DNA of 64,000 nt from Psychrobacter urativorans (GTDB lineage Bacteria; Pseudomonadota; Gammaproteobacteria; Pseudomonadales; Moraxellaceae). The position numbers were made by a program, and so were the translations under genes. The stretch covers positions 1-64,000 of the forward strand of contig NZ_CAJHBR010000001.1 in assembly GCF_904846695.1 (NCBI RefSeq). The letters run 5' to 3'. The notes under the pieces were generated by a model. That model did no database searches and was not told the origin of the DNA. It was given only the letters and a program-made list of their open reading frames with translations. Of this stretch, positions 36,154-45,245 are shown one piece after another (the first letter of the stretch is position 1; each line of letters starts with the position of its first letter).

Positions 36154-37167
36154 ATGAGTATTGTCCAGTCATTACCTTTAACTACTCTAAATATTGCCAC
36201 TCGTCAAAGCCCCTTGGCTCTATGGCAAGCCGAGCACATACGTGATCGCTTATTGGCCTTATATCCTGAGATGACCATCAATTTACTAAAAATCGTCACG
36301 AAAGGTGACAAGATTTTGGATACGCCACTAGCGAAAATTGGTGGTAAAGGGTTATTTGTCAAAGAGCTGGAACAAGCGTTATATGAAAACCAGGCAGATA
36401 TCGCCGTACATTCTTTAAAGGATGTGCCTATGCAATTGCCAGAAGGGCTGGTGTTAGGGGTTTACTGTAAACGTGCTTCACCAACCGATGCTTTTGTGTC
36501 CAATACTTATCAAAATATAGACCAATTGCCTCAAGGGGCAGTAGTTGGTACGGCAAGTTTGCGTCGTCAATGCCAGATTAAAGCTTATCGTCCAGATATA
36601 CAAATCAAAAGCTTGCGTGGCAATGTAGGTACACGCCTGAGTAAGCTGGATGCTGGTGATTATGATGCTATTATATTGGCAACTAGTGGCCTACAGCGCA
36701 TTGAGTTAGATGCTCGTATACGCAGTGAGCTAGATATTGATACTTGTTTGCCCGCTGTTGGACAAGGCGCTTTAGCAATAGAATGCCGTGAGGAAGACGC
36801 TGCAGTATTGGCGTTACTAGCGCCACTAAATGATGACCAAGCCCGTATTCGCTTGATCGCTGAGCGTGCTTTGAATAGACATTTAGAAGGGGGCTGTCAG
36901 ATACCTATAGCAGCCTTCGCTGTACTACATGATCAGCACGCGACTGACATGAATAATGATGAAGAAGGGGATACTTTATGGTTGCGCGGACGAGTTGGAC
37001 AACCGGATGGTAGCCAGCTGCTAAAATCTGAAAAGCGCACTATTTTAAGTGGTAGTCAAAGCGAAAAAGAAGCGCAAGCGAATCAGTTGGGTATTGAGGT
37101 GGCGAAGTTGTTATTAGCCCAAGGTGCTGGCGTTATATTATCAGAGATTTATCATCCAGAAGCTTAA
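36154..37167 (+). CDS. hemC: Hydroxymethylbilane synthase (porphobilinogen deaminase)
   Basis: 337 residues from ATG 36154, with GAGG seven bases upstream; a TTG four codons earlier is less likely. It joins four porphobilinogen units into hydroxymethylbilane. Motifs: '[20 protein letters not shown]', '[10 protein letters not shown]'-type [14 protein letters not shown], '[15 protein letters not shown]', '[17 protein letters not shown]' and '[13 protein letters not shown]'. The dipyrromethane cofactor Cys is in [13 protein letters not shown]. An acidic loop (DMNNDEEGD) and a C-terminal part of usual length follow. hemD comes 152 bp later. Confidence 0.97.
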   Translation: MSIVQSLPLTTLNIATRQSPLALWQAEHIRDRLLALYPEMTINLLKIVTKGDKILDTPLAKIGGKGLFVKELEQALYENQADIAVHSLKDVPMQLPEGLVLGVYCKRASPTDAFVSNTYQNIDQLPQGAVVGTASLRRQCQIKAYRPDIQIKSLRGNVGTRLSKLDAGDYDAIILATSGLQRIELDARIRSELDIDTCLPAVGQGALAIECREEDAAVLALLAPLNDDQARIRLIAERALNRHLEGGCQIPIAAFAVLHDQHATDMNNDEEGDTLWLRGRVGQPDGSQLLKSEKRTILSGSQSEKEAQANQLGIEVAKLLLAQGAGVILSEIYHPEA

Positions 37168-37275
37168 TCATCTATCGGTCGCCATAGTGCAATCGCCACT
37201 ATACCTTTAGTATAAAAGCGCTAGCTAGTGAGTACAGACTAGTCATTCACTATTAGCGTAAAATGGGTTATCGGT

Positions 37276-37322
37276 CATGGCATCTTAATAACATGGTGTC
37301 TTAATAGTAGGGTGTCTTAATG
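37276..37322. repeat. Three 16-bp tandem units overlapping the hemD start codon
   Basis: Units CATGGCATCTTAATAA (37276), CATGGTGTCTTAATAG (37292) and TAGGGTGTCTTAATG (37308-37322) follow a 16-bp period. The ATG of hemD (37320-37322) is the end of the third unit. Copies of the unit stand where a Shine-Dalgarno sequence would be expected; only TAGGG remains as a weak one. Confidence 0.85.
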
Positions 37323-38372
37323 GATAATCTATTAGCGCAAAAAGTAGCGAAGCCGATGGTCATCAATACTCGTCCCGTAGAGCGCGCCGCACCTTTGACT
37401 CAGTGTTTGCAAGCGGCAGGGTTTGAGGTTATTGATATGCCAATGCTAGCATTGCAAGTCAGAGCCATTACTGCAACTGATATAGATATTATGCGTGCTT
37501 GGCTGGCAGGAGAGTATCAAGCTTTAGTAATCGTCAGCCCTACAGCGGCGGCGGCGGGCTTAGCTCTATGGCAATCACTTGTTGCCCAGCCAAAGCATAA
37601 TAAAGCCAATGAAAACCTAGCGCTTGCTAGTAGCCGCAGTTCGCAAGATAGTAATATGGTCAGCAGTACTGACTCTAGTTTGAGGGCTTATGATAGTTCA
37701 AATACTGAAGTTAATTTAGATATTAGCAACAGTCAGCTCAGTCAATTGACCGCACCTAGTGAGCTGATTGCGGTAGGGACGGCTACTGCTGAAGTACTAC
37801 AACAAGCCCATCTGGCTATCAACAGTTACCAAGTGCGCCAGCCGACTATTGCCAATAATGAAGGCATGTTGGCAATGCCAGAAATTGATGGTTTGCGCGC
37901 GGGTGATAAGCTGCTGGTGTGGCGTGGTTTAGGGGGTAGACGACTATTAGTAGATACTTTACAAGCACGTGGGGTAACTATCGATAGTATCGCTTGGTAC
38001 CAACGCACTATACCCAATGAGGCGGCAGCAAACTATCTGCATTGGTGGCAGCAGCACTCATTATCGCAGCCAGCAAAACCGCTACTACCAGTCTCAGCAG
38101 AATACTCACCAAGAACTATAGTCATTATCAGCAGCGGTAGTGCATTTGAGAATTGGCAACAAGTGGTTAGCCAAGCGCAGCTTTCTAGCCCAGATCTTGC
38201 TATCAATAGCGCTAAGCAATTAAATAGTGACCTGCCCAAATTGACAGATTTTATTTATGTGGTCTTGGGTGTGCGCTTAGCTGCAATGCTTGCTGAGCAG
38301 CAGCTTGATTACTTACAAGTAGAGGATCTGTTGCCGGCTACTATTGTTGCTGCCATTCAACATGCTGATTGA
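37320..38372 (+). CDS. hemD: Uroporphyrinogen-III synthase
   Basis: 350 residues against about 250 usual. It cyclises hydroxymethylbilane with inversion of ring D. The fold is seen in 'VINTRPVERAAPLTQCLQAA', 'LVIVSPTAAAAGLALW', 'ELIAVGTATAEVLQQA', 'GDKLLVWRGLGGRRLLVDTL', 'TIVIISSGSAFENWQQVV' and 'YVVLGVRLAAMLAEQ'. HemD sequence is poorly conserved, so identity rests on this plus position after hemC. A Ser/Asn-rich insert (about 83-142) and a second one before IVIISS account for the extra length. Confidence 0.9.
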   Translation: MDNLLAQKVAKPMVINTRPVERAAPLTQCLQAAGFEVIDMPMLALQVRAITATDIDIMRAWLAGEYQALVIVSPTAAAAGLALWQSLVAQPKHNKANENLALASSRSSQDSNMVSSTDSSLRAYDSSNTEVNLDISNSQLSQLTAPSELIAVGTATAEVLQQAHLAINSYQVRQPTIANNEGMLAMPEIDGLRAGDKLLVWRGLGGRRLLVDTLQARGVTIDSIAWYQRTIPNEAAANYLHWWQQHSLSQPAKPLLPVSAEYSPRTIVIISSGSAFENWQQVVSQAQLSSPDLAINSAKQLNSDLPKLTDFIYVVLGVRLAAMLAEQQLDYLQVEDLLPATIVAAIQHAD

Positions 38373-38418
38373 AAGCTTACTCTAAGTAGTTATAAACTTA
38401 TCATTTACGGTGCTAGCC

Positions 38419-39435
38419 ATGTCAACCGAATCTAAGCCATCATCCAAAATGCCAACTGCTGGACAGCAGCGGCAGCAGGCAAATATCTTATTACTGCGTC
38501 TACAGTGGTTGATTATTCTATTATTAATCATAGCTTTAGCGTGGCTATATATTAGTCAGCAACGCTTCCAAAATCAAGTCAATGAGCGTTTTAAAAGCAA
38601 AGAGCTGGTGACTGCTCGCTTAAATGAAATGGATGATCGCTTATTCGCCATCAGTCAGCAGGCGCTACCAACCCCTAGCACTGCTATCGGTAATCAAGCC
38701 CAAAATCAGCTGAACTTATTACGTATTCAACTACAAGCTACTGATAGCTTACTAGTTAATAACGACTATAAAGCAGCGATCGATTTACTGCGAGGCTTAC
38801 AGTGGCAATTGTCACAGAATGCTAATGAGATTGCACCGGCATTAACCGTAGTGATTAAGCAAAGTCTCAGTGAAGACATTGAGCATTTGCAAGCGCAAAG
38901 TGCCCAGCCTAGCTCTTGGCAACTACAGAATCTAGCGATTCAAAATATTCAAGAATTCTTGCATAGTTATGAGGGTAGTACTAGGCAAAATGCTACCAAT
39001 CCCAATAGTGCTAAGTCAATAAATAATAATAAGACAGTGCAACCACCGAGTAACTTATTAACGCGGCAACAGTTAACTATTCATGAAGTGATCATGACTC
39101 TCAATTTGGCCATTCAAGCCAGCAATATGCGTGAACAAGATCAACTGGCAAATTACCTATTGCAAGCACGGACGCAACTGCAGACCCTAACCGGCAAGGT
39201 AGCTACTAGCCAACAATTAACAAAACCATCTTTACCCGCCATAGCGAAAACTAAAACAGTAGAAGATAACCCAGTAGACCTCTCAGAAACCGATGGTTTA
39301 GATAGTATGGCAACCCCGACTAATATAGCAGAAGTTATCGTCTGGCTCGATAAGCTATTGGCCAATGCACCGACCCCGACCCCGTTAGTAACGGCGCAGA
39401 TATTACAACAACCTAAAGGTCGAAATGACAAATAA
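38419..39435 (+). CDS. HemX-like membrane protein
   Basis: 338 residues from ATG 38419; a GTG three codons earlier is possible. One membrane helix lies near 31-50 ('LQWLIILLLIIALAWLYISQ'). After it come a coiled-coil (QRFQNQVNERFKSKELVTAR) and the HemX core 'LLRIQLQATDSLLVNNDYKA' with 'LLRGLQWQL'. It belongs to the family often mis-named uroporphyrinogen-III C-methyltransferase, but it has no methyltransferase motif. The bulk faces the periplasm. Gln/Asn-rich linkers. Position after hemCD supports a role linked to heme synthesis, not yet defined. Confidence 0.75.
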   Translation: MSTESKPSSKMPTAGQQRQQANILLLRLQWLIILLLIIALAWLYISQQRFQNQVNERFKSKELVTARLNEMDDRLFAISQQALPTPSTAIGNQAQNQLNLLRIQLQATDSLLVNNDYKAAIDLLRGLQWQLSQNANEIAPALTVVIKQSLSEDIEHLQAQSAQPSSWQLQNLAIQNIQEFLHSYEGSTRQNATNPNSAKSINNNKTVQPPSNLLTRQQLTIHEVIMTLNLAIQASNMREQDQLANYLLQARTQLQTLTGKVATSQQLTKPSLPAIAKTKTVEDNPVDLSETDGLDSMATPTNIAEVIVWLDKLLANAPTPTPLVTAQILQQPKGRNDK

Positions 39436-39447
39436 AGTAGGTATTTT

Positions 39448-39996
39448 ATGACTAATAGCCCCATTGTTAATCCCAGTAATGTTGGCCTCAATACTAATAA
39501 TAGTGCTAGTAAGAGTGCTGATTCAGCAACATCGCTGCCAATTACTACTATTCACGCTATTCCTGAGAGCTTAGCAAATTATGTGGTAATCCATCAGCAG
39601 GCTGTACAGTGGGGTGAGATGGATGCCTTTAATCACCTCAACAATGTAGTCTATTATCGTTACGCAGAGTCGGCACGGATTACCTACTTACAAACGCTAG
39701 GTATGTTTGATGGCAGTATGATTACTATGCTGGCGCAATCAAGTTGCCAATATTTGCGACCGGTGACTTATCCTGATACCTTATTATTAGGGGTGCGCTG
39801 CCAACGTTTGGGTAATACTAGTATCATTATAGAATATGCTTACTATAGCTGTGAGCAACAAGTAATCGTTGCTAATGCGGAAGCGGTCATCGTTCGTCTA
39901 GACAGTTCAGGCAGCAAAAAACTACCTTGGACAGCGGCTGAACGCCAAAGATTATTAGCACTAGAGCAAGACTTTGGTCATACGCCACAAGTATAA
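39448..39996 (+). CDS. Acyl-CoA thioesterase, 4HBT (hotdog) fold
   Basis: 182 residues. The hotdog core begins at about residue 46: 'VIHQQAVQWGEMDAFNHLNN' with the Asp (EMDAFNHLNN) typical of 4-hydroxybenzoyl-CoA thioesterase and YbgC-type enzymes, then 'VVYYRYAESARITYLQTLGM'. It hydrolyses an acyl-CoA of unknown chain. The first 40 residues (Asn/Ser-rich) are not conserved. Starts 13 bp after the HemX-like stop and is probably co-transcribed with it. A bidirectional terminator follows. Confidence 0.85.
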   Translation: MTNSPIVNPSNVGLNTNNSASKSADSATSLPITTIHAIPESLANYVVIHQQAVQWGEMDAFNHLNNVVYYRYAESARITYLQTLGMFDGSMITMLAQSSCQYLRPVTYPDTLLLGVRCQRLGNTSIIIEYAYYSCEQQVIVANAEAVIVRLDSSGSKKLPWTAAERQRLLALEQDFGHTPQV

Positions 39997-40055
39997 AAAG
40001 TTGAAGAGTTCGCTAGATTAATCAGCCTGTCATAAGCTTGATAACAGCCGTTAAT

Positions 40056-40093
40056 AAAAAAGGCAGGCTAACTTTAGTTAACCTGCCTTTTTT
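40056..40093. terminator. Bidirectional terminator between thioesterase gene and ribB
   Basis: AAAAAAGGCAGGCTAAC (40056-40072) pairs with GTTAACCTGCCTTTTTT (40077-40093), loop TTTA, one unpaired base near the loop. T runs exist on both strands, so it ends the plus-strand thioesterase transcript and the minus-strand ribB transcript. Confidence 0.92.
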
Positions 40094-40124
40094 GATATTT
40101 GTTAGATTTTGAAGTTTTTAATGG

Positions 40125-41237
40125 TTAGTCGTGAGAAGGGGAATTAACAAAATCGACCACGTTTAATTCAAACCCTGATAAGGCATAGAACTTCATAGGC
40201 GAGGACAGTAAGCGCATATCACGGACGCCTAAATGACGTAGGATTTGGGCGCCAACTCCGATACTACGATAGGGCTGCTGAGTAATAGTTGATAACGACT
40301 TATTATCATCTGCTTTATCCAGCGCTTCTCCTAAATCGATAGGCTGATGGCTACCAATCCAGACCAAAACGCCACGTTCAGAGGCACTGATCTCCTGTAG
40401 AGCCGATTGCACGCTCCAACCACTACGACCTGTTGTGTCATTCTTGGCTGCGAACAAATCGCGTAAGGGATGAAAACCATGTACACGTACTGTACTTACG
40501 CCAGCGCTCACATCTCCTTTAACTAGGGCTAAATGAGTCTCATCAGCCCCAAACTCGCGGAAACGGTGCAGAGTAAAAGTACCGTATTCAGTCTCAAAAG
40601 CACGAGTCTCTATCTCTTCTACGGTCTGCTCATTAGCAATACGATAGTTGATCAAATCAGCGATAGTACCTATTTTTATATCATGCTCTTTGGCAAACAC
40701 TTCTAGATCATCACGGCGCGCCATAGTACCATCAGGATTGATGATTTCGACGATAACTGCTGCTGGCTCAAGCCCTGCTAAGCGTGCAAGGTCACAGCCT
40801 GCTTCGGTATGGCCAGCGCGATGTAATACTCCACCATTTTGTGCCATGATTGGAAAAATATGCCCAGGCTGAACAATATCTTCAGGTTTAGCTGATGAAG
40901 CGACAGCGGCTTGAATAGTACGCGCGCGATCTGCAGCAGAAATACCAGTAGTTACCCCTTCGGCGGCCTCAATAGATACCGTAAAGTTGGTGCTGAACTT
41001 TGCCTCATTGCGATCTGACATTAAAGGTAGAGCGAGCTGCTGACAGCGTGCTTGCGATAAGGTCAGGCATACTAAGCCACGAGCGTGGGTAATCATGAAG
41101 TTGATGTCTTCTGGGCGCACATGAGTAGCGGCCATAATAAGATCACCTTCGTTTTCACGATCTTCATCATCCATTAATATAACCATCTTGCCAGCACGGA
41201 TGTCTTCAATAATTTCAGGAACAGTATTTAAACTCAT
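40125..41237 (-). CDS. ribB: 3,4-Dihydroxy-2-butanone-4-phosphate synthase with degenerate GTP cyclohydrolase II domain
   Basis: 370 residues in the RibBA layout. The N-terminal half (1-205) is an intact RibB: 'MVILMDDEDRENEGDLIMAA', 'FSTNFTVSIEAAEGVTTGIS', 'GVLHRAGHTEAGCDLARLAG'. It makes the four-carbon donor for riboflavin from ribulose-5-phosphate. The C-terminal half (about 208-365) resembles GTP cyclohydrolase II, but the three zinc Cys (CxxG...CxC) are missing; the matching region reads 'VRVHGFHPLRDLFAAKN' and there is no Cys at all after residue 145. So it should not hydrolyse GTP, and a separate ribA is expected elsewhere. No FMN riboswitch is visible upstream. Confidence 0.92.
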   Translation of the reverse strand: MSLNTVPEIIEDIRAGKMVILMDDEDRENEGDLIMAATHVRPEDINFMITHARGLVCLTLSQARCQQLALPLMSDRNEAKFSTNFTVSIEAAEGVTTGISAADRARTIQAAVASSAKPEDIVQPGHIFPIMAQNGGVLHRAGHTEAGCDLARLAGLEPAAVIVEIINPDGTMARRDDLEVFAKEHDIKIGTIADLINYRIANEQTVEEIETRAFETEYGTFTLHRFREFGADETHLALVKGDVSAGVSTVRVHGFHPLRDLFAAKNDTTGRSGWSVQSALQEISASERGVLVWIGSHQPIDLGEALDKADDNKSLSTITQQPYRSIGVGAQILRHLGVRDMRLLSSPMKFYALSGFELNVVDFVNSPSHD

Positions 41238-41579
41238 AAAAGTCTCTATATTTCGTTATTTATCATTATTTAAAAAGCGTAAGGGAATGGCTATGTAGCT
41301 ATTGTAACAGCTGGCTATATGAGCTGCTGTAAGCATTAATAAATAGTAGTCATTAGTCTTTTTTATTATTAGGGTGGCGAGTTGTTATTGGTCTTGTTAT
41401 AAGGTGAAGACTCAAACTTAAAGACTTATTAATTACCATAAAGTTATGTTAATAAAAATTATTAGCATATTCTAGCTTGTTTCAGTAGCTACTGCTGCTC
41501 CATCGTTAGACCCTTGGGTTTACTGTTTTATTCTATTTCAGCTGTTAGGCCTTGTAAGCGATTAATACCTAGTTCTAGT
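41238..41579. other. Gap between ribB and rarA, with a 19-codon frame
   Basis: The ribB promoter must lie here. A 19-codon minus-strand frame (41528-41587) starts with an ATG overlapping the rarA stop and reads [19 protein letters not shown]. The coupling and composition look coding-like, but it is too short to judge; it may be a gene remnant. Nothing else assignable. Confidence 0.3.
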
Positions 41580-42887
41580 TCAGTCATTACTGGCAGCTTG
41601 GCTTTTTAGCCACTCTATGAACTGCTTACTATGCTGCTCACGTTGATTATCAGCATACTTATAAAACTGGGTATTTATTAAGGAATCAGGTAGATAAGAT
41701 TGCGCATAGTAGTGATTAGGATAATTATGTGGATAAGCATAGCCAACCCCGTAGCCTTGATCACGCATCAGTTTAGTGACCCCATTACGCAGATGTAAGG
41801 GTACAGCAGAGGCATCAGTCTCAGCAAGTTTCATTGCTTCATTGATAGCTTGGTAAGTGCTGTTACTTTTGGCACTAGTGGCTAGATATACTACCACTTG
41901 ACCTAAGATAATACGGGACTCAGGCATACCAATAGACTGCACACTACGCAAGGCCGCATCGGCAAGAAGCAGGGCATTTGGGTTCGCATTACCGATGTCT
42001 TCGCTGGCCAAAATCACCAAACGCCGAGCGATAAAGTCAGCTGGTTCGCCAGCAACTAACATTCTTGCCATCCAATATAGTGCAGCATCAGGATCTGAGC
42101 CACGCACTGATTTGATCATCGCAGATATAATGTCATAGTGCTGCTCACCGTCTTTATCGTAACGTACTAGTGCCGTTTGCGCCACACGACCAACCAATTG
42201 GTTATCAATGACAATAGAGGCTTGTGACCCTTGGGTGCTAGCCGTATTGTCAGCAGTTTGTACCGCTAGCTCCAACAGATTTAGTGCCTTACGAGCGTCA
42301 CCATGAGATAACTGATTAATGAAGTCTGATGCTTGCAAATCAATATTTAGCGACTTTAATACTTTGTCTGTACTGATAGCCCGCTGTAATACAACGGCAA
42401 TTTGCTCAGCGTTTAGTGGCTCTAAGCGATAAACTTGGCAGCGTGATAACAGCGCATTGTTGACACTAAAAGAGGGGTTTTCTGTAGTTGCGCCAATTAA
42501 AGTAATATCACCTGATTCTACCGCCCCTAACAAGGCATCTTGCTGGGCTTTATTAAAACGGTGAATTTCATCAATAAAAACTACTGGCGACTCAAAGCTT
42601 AATGAGTCCTTAGTATCTAATACTTCTCGCAGCTGTTTTACCCCAGTATTTAACGCTGATAAAGCATGAAAGGGGCGGCCTACTGCAGCGGCCAATAGCA
42701 TCGCGATAGTAGTTTTTCCGATACCCGCTTCACCATGTAATATAATCGATGGCAGATGATTACGTTCAACCAAGCGTCGCAAAGGTGCGCCGACTGCTAG
42801 TAGATGTTCTTGGCCAACAATAGCTTCTAGCGTAGTCGGACGCATGCGCTGGGCAAGCGGTGTATCAGAATGAAAAGATGCAGACAT
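41580..42887 (-). CDS. rarA: Replication-associated recombination protein A (AAA+ ATPase)
   Basis: 435 residues, usual length. RarA/MgsA acts at stalled replication forks together with SSB and the clamp-loader fold. Motifs: '[20 protein letters not shown]', Walker [15 protein letters not shown], Walker [19 protein letters not shown], sensor 1 [15 protein letters not shown], the helix '[16 protein letters not shown]' (sensor 2), then [19 protein letters not shown] and '[18 protein letters not shown]', the RarA C-terminal tetramerisation domain. ATG start after AGAGAATCTT. Confidence 0.97.
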   Translation of the reverse strand: MSASFHSDTPLAQRMRPTTLEAIVGQEHLLAVGAPLRRLVERNHLPSIILHGEAGIGKTTIAMLLAAAVGRPFHALSALNTGVKQLREVLDTKDSLSFESPVVFIDEIHRFNKAQQDALLGAVESGDITLIGATTENPSFSVNNALLSRCQVYRLEPLNAEQIAVVLQRAISTDKVLKSLNIDLQASDFINQLSHGDARKALNLLELAVQTADNTASTQGSQASIVIDNQLVGRVAQTALVRYDKDGEQHYDIISAMIKSVRGSDPDAALYWMARMLVAGEPADFIARRLVILASEDIGNANPNALLLADAALRSVQSIGMPESRIILGQVVVYLATSAKSNSTYQAINEAMKLAETDASAVPLHLRNGVTKLMRDQGYGVGYAYPHNYPNHYYAQSYLPDSLINTQFYKYADNQREQHSKQFIEWLKSQAASND

Positions 42888-43189
42888 AAGATTCTCTAGC
42901 TTATGGATAAAATAGAATTTTTGCCATTATTGGAGCTGTGTAGATTTCTGTACTAACAATAAGCATAGCGGTTGTGTTGCCCATAGGCAAAGTAGTGCTC
43001 TACTTATTGGGTTCCTTAAGGCTAATAATAAAATCGCTGGTAGAGGCTTATAGCTATTAGATTGTCACTATAGCAACCATCAGCAATGAGGATTTATAAA
43101 TTTTATACAATTGTTTAACTGATATTAGGGCATATTGAGTATTCACAAGTCAGCTGCTTTTGGGTTGCTAAATTAAAAAGGTGTTATCG

Positions 43190-43726
43190 ATGGTTTCTCG
43201 TCATGCGCTTAGCTTAGCGCTTAAGCAACAGTGGCAAGCGTTTGAGGCTAAGCCACAATCTCGTTATTTAACCTCAGGCGAGATAGCTTTGGCTTATTCA
43301 GTTTTTGCCGATAGTTTAGATGTTTCTGAGATACAGCTTAAAACAGCTTGGTGGGTACTCAAAAACTATGCTGTTAGTCCGAATGGCAATATCTATTTTC
43401 ATCCAGCGGATTGGTGCCCTGACTTCAGTACAGTGTCTATTGGCAAGCAGAGCTGGCTGATTCATGAGCTAACCCATGTTTGGCAATTGCAGCGTGGTTT
43501 AAAGGTAGTGCGCGGCGCAATAATCAACCGTCGTTACAACTATATATTACAAACCGGCAAGTCTTTTTTTAACTACGGTATTGAACAGCAAGCGCGCATA
43601 GTACAAGACTATTTTGTACGACGTCAGTTGGGAGAGGACTGTAAAGAGTTAGAGGACTGCATTCCGTTTTTGCAAGCTAAAACCGATAATCCTAGTCAAG
43701 CTACCGATAACTCGTTTACGATTTAA
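43190..43726 (+). CDS. HELTH-motif zinc-metallopeptidase-like protein
   Basis: 178 residues from ATG 43190 with AAGG nearby; GTG 43181 is possible. The key segment is 'WLIHELTHVWQLQRGLKVVR', a metallopeptidase HExxH motif. It resembles proteins annotated as DUF4157 or Vgr/Rhs-associated. A second zinc ligand could be the E of 'GIEQQARIVQDYFV' (EQQAR helix, as in related families). 'SPNGNIYFHPADWCPDFS' precedes it. No signal peptide. No vgrG, hcp or rhs gene is in the window, so the link with type VI secretion is unsupported here. Function unknown. Confidence 0.7.
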   Translation: MVSRHALSLALKQQWQAFEAKPQSRYLTSGEIALAYSVFADSLDVSEIQLKTAWWVLKNYAVSPNGNIYFHPADWCPDFSTVSIGKQSWLIHELTHVWQLQRGLKVVRGAIINRRYNYILQTGKSFFNYGIEQQARIVQDYFVRRQLGEDCKELEDCIPFLQAKTDNPSQATDNSFTI

Positions 43727-43930
43727 CGGCTCTATTTAAGCTATGTATTCGACTACTATTTTCGGTAAGCTTAGTTGAACGAATGACTTTATTTAGTTAA
43801 GGTAGTCAATAATTATATTGATTGAACAGATTTTTGTTCTGTATTTAGCTAAAAATGATTTCTTGTTGAAAGATATTTTAGCTACTTATAATCATTTAAA
43901 ATTTTTAAACCGTCAATTAGGAGTGCCATT

Positions 43931-44803
43931 GTGATCTTTAAATTATCAACACTGTTAACAGCTATGCTAACGGGGACACTATTATTGACCGGTTGTCAGC
44001 AGCAATCTGCATCAGTGAACGATGATAAAGACAGCCAAACTAGTGAGCAAGTGGATGCCGAGGATAATAAGAAGGCGGTGCAAAGTGACTCGGCTAAAGC
44101 ACGTATTGAGCAATTCCAACCTTTATATGTTGCTGAGGTAATGAGTCTACAGCGTCGCTTGCAAGCAGAGTATGATGCCTTTGAAGCCGCTGATACCTCA
44201 GTTGATGAGACTAGCTTATTGAATACTGATCCGCTTGCTACTGACGATAAAAACCCTACTGCTAGCAAAACTGAGCCAGTAATTCCACTAGCGCTCGACA
44301 GTAAAACTGGTAATAATCCTAAAACTATAGAACCTGATACTAGCGCTAATACTGAAATAAATACTAGCACTGAGATAGGTGAACGTGATCTTGAAGTGCT
44401 AAAACTTATCAGCTTGGAGCCGCAACAGCCTAGAATACTGACAGAAGCTCAGGCTACTAAACGTTATCAGCAAGCTATGAAAGCCTTGTATCAACCAGTA
44501 ACGACTGAACTGACCGCCCAAGAAATAGATACTTTGATCACTATAAGTACTCTGCTACCGCAGTTGTTCGAACATGAAGAGATTGCCCAACGGGTTAATG
44601 CCAAAAGCCCAGCACTGGCACGGTTGATTGTGCAGTATCAAGTAGGTAAGCAAATAGAAGCCCAACAAGTTTTGGATATGCAGCAGATGAAAGTAACCCA
44701 ACAACAAGAATTTGAAGGGTTAATGTCAAAGTTTAATGAAACTATTAAAGGCTACGATGAGCAGATCGCTAAATATGAGCAGACTCTAAAAGATTTTAAG
44801 TAG
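43931..44803 (+). CDS. Hypothetical lipoprotein
   Basis: 290 residues. GTG start with TAGGAG a few bases upstream. Signal peptide with lipobox LLTGC, lipidated Cys at 22. The mature part starts with a Gln/Ser/Asp-rich linker, then 'KARIEQFQPLYVAEVMSLQR' helix, an acidic disordered central stretch (about 95-145) and a helical, Gln-rich C-terminus ending in a coiled coil ('EFEGLMSKFNETIKGYDEQI'). Probably outer membrane anchored, facing the periplasm. I do not recognise the family. Its 3' flank is repeat-bearing and leads to the IS256 insertion. Confidence 0.75.
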   Translation: MIFKLSTLLTAMLTGTLLLTGCQQQSASVNDDKDSQTSEQVDAEDNKKAVQSDSAKARIEQFQPLYVAEVMSLQRRLQAEYDAFEAADTSVDETSLLNTDPLATDDKNPTASKTEPVIPLALDSKTGNNPKTIEPDTSANTEINTSTEIGERDLEVLKLISLEPQQPRILTEAQATKRYQQAMKALYQPVTTELTAQEIDTLITISTLLPQLFEHEEIAQRVNAKSPALARLIVQYQVGKQIEAQQVLDMQQMKVTQQQEFEGLMSKFNETIKGYDEQIAKYEQTLKDFK

Positions 44804-44956
44804 TTAGTTCTGACAGTCATTACTGAGTGCGCTAGTGATTCAGCAAATGTAGAAGCCCAAAACGATATTGAAGCTATATAGTAGGTAAGGCGTTAAGCAA
44901 AATTATGCTCAATTCATTAAAGGGTACGCATATCTGTTAACTAAGCTTAAACACTA

Positions 44957-45033
<77 letters not shown>

Positions 45034-45245
45034 TATAGCCCATAAATACTAGTTAAAAATATGCATTGAGTATATCTGTTTGGTAAAAGGAAAGTGTGGT
45101 AAAACAAAGCGATAGCAAGACTTATGACAGTGGTGAAAACATAGGCAGTAATTACTAATGGAGACTAAATAACTACTGGTATAAAACCCCAGTTCACAAA
45201 CATAATGCTGCTATAAAGACAATAAAGTTCTAGAAAATGGTTTTG

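Noticed and set aside
41238..41579. FMN riboswitch upstream of ribB
   Set aside because: None of the conserved RFN blocks (such as GGGCGGGGTGAAA) is present on the minus strand.
41528..41587. 19-codon frame overlapping the rarA stop
   Set aside because: Too short to support; mentioned in the gap entry only.
43190..43726. Type VI secretion effector
   Set aside because: Only the HELTH motif hints at it; no secretion genes lie in the window, so I kept it as an unknown metallopeptidase-like protein.
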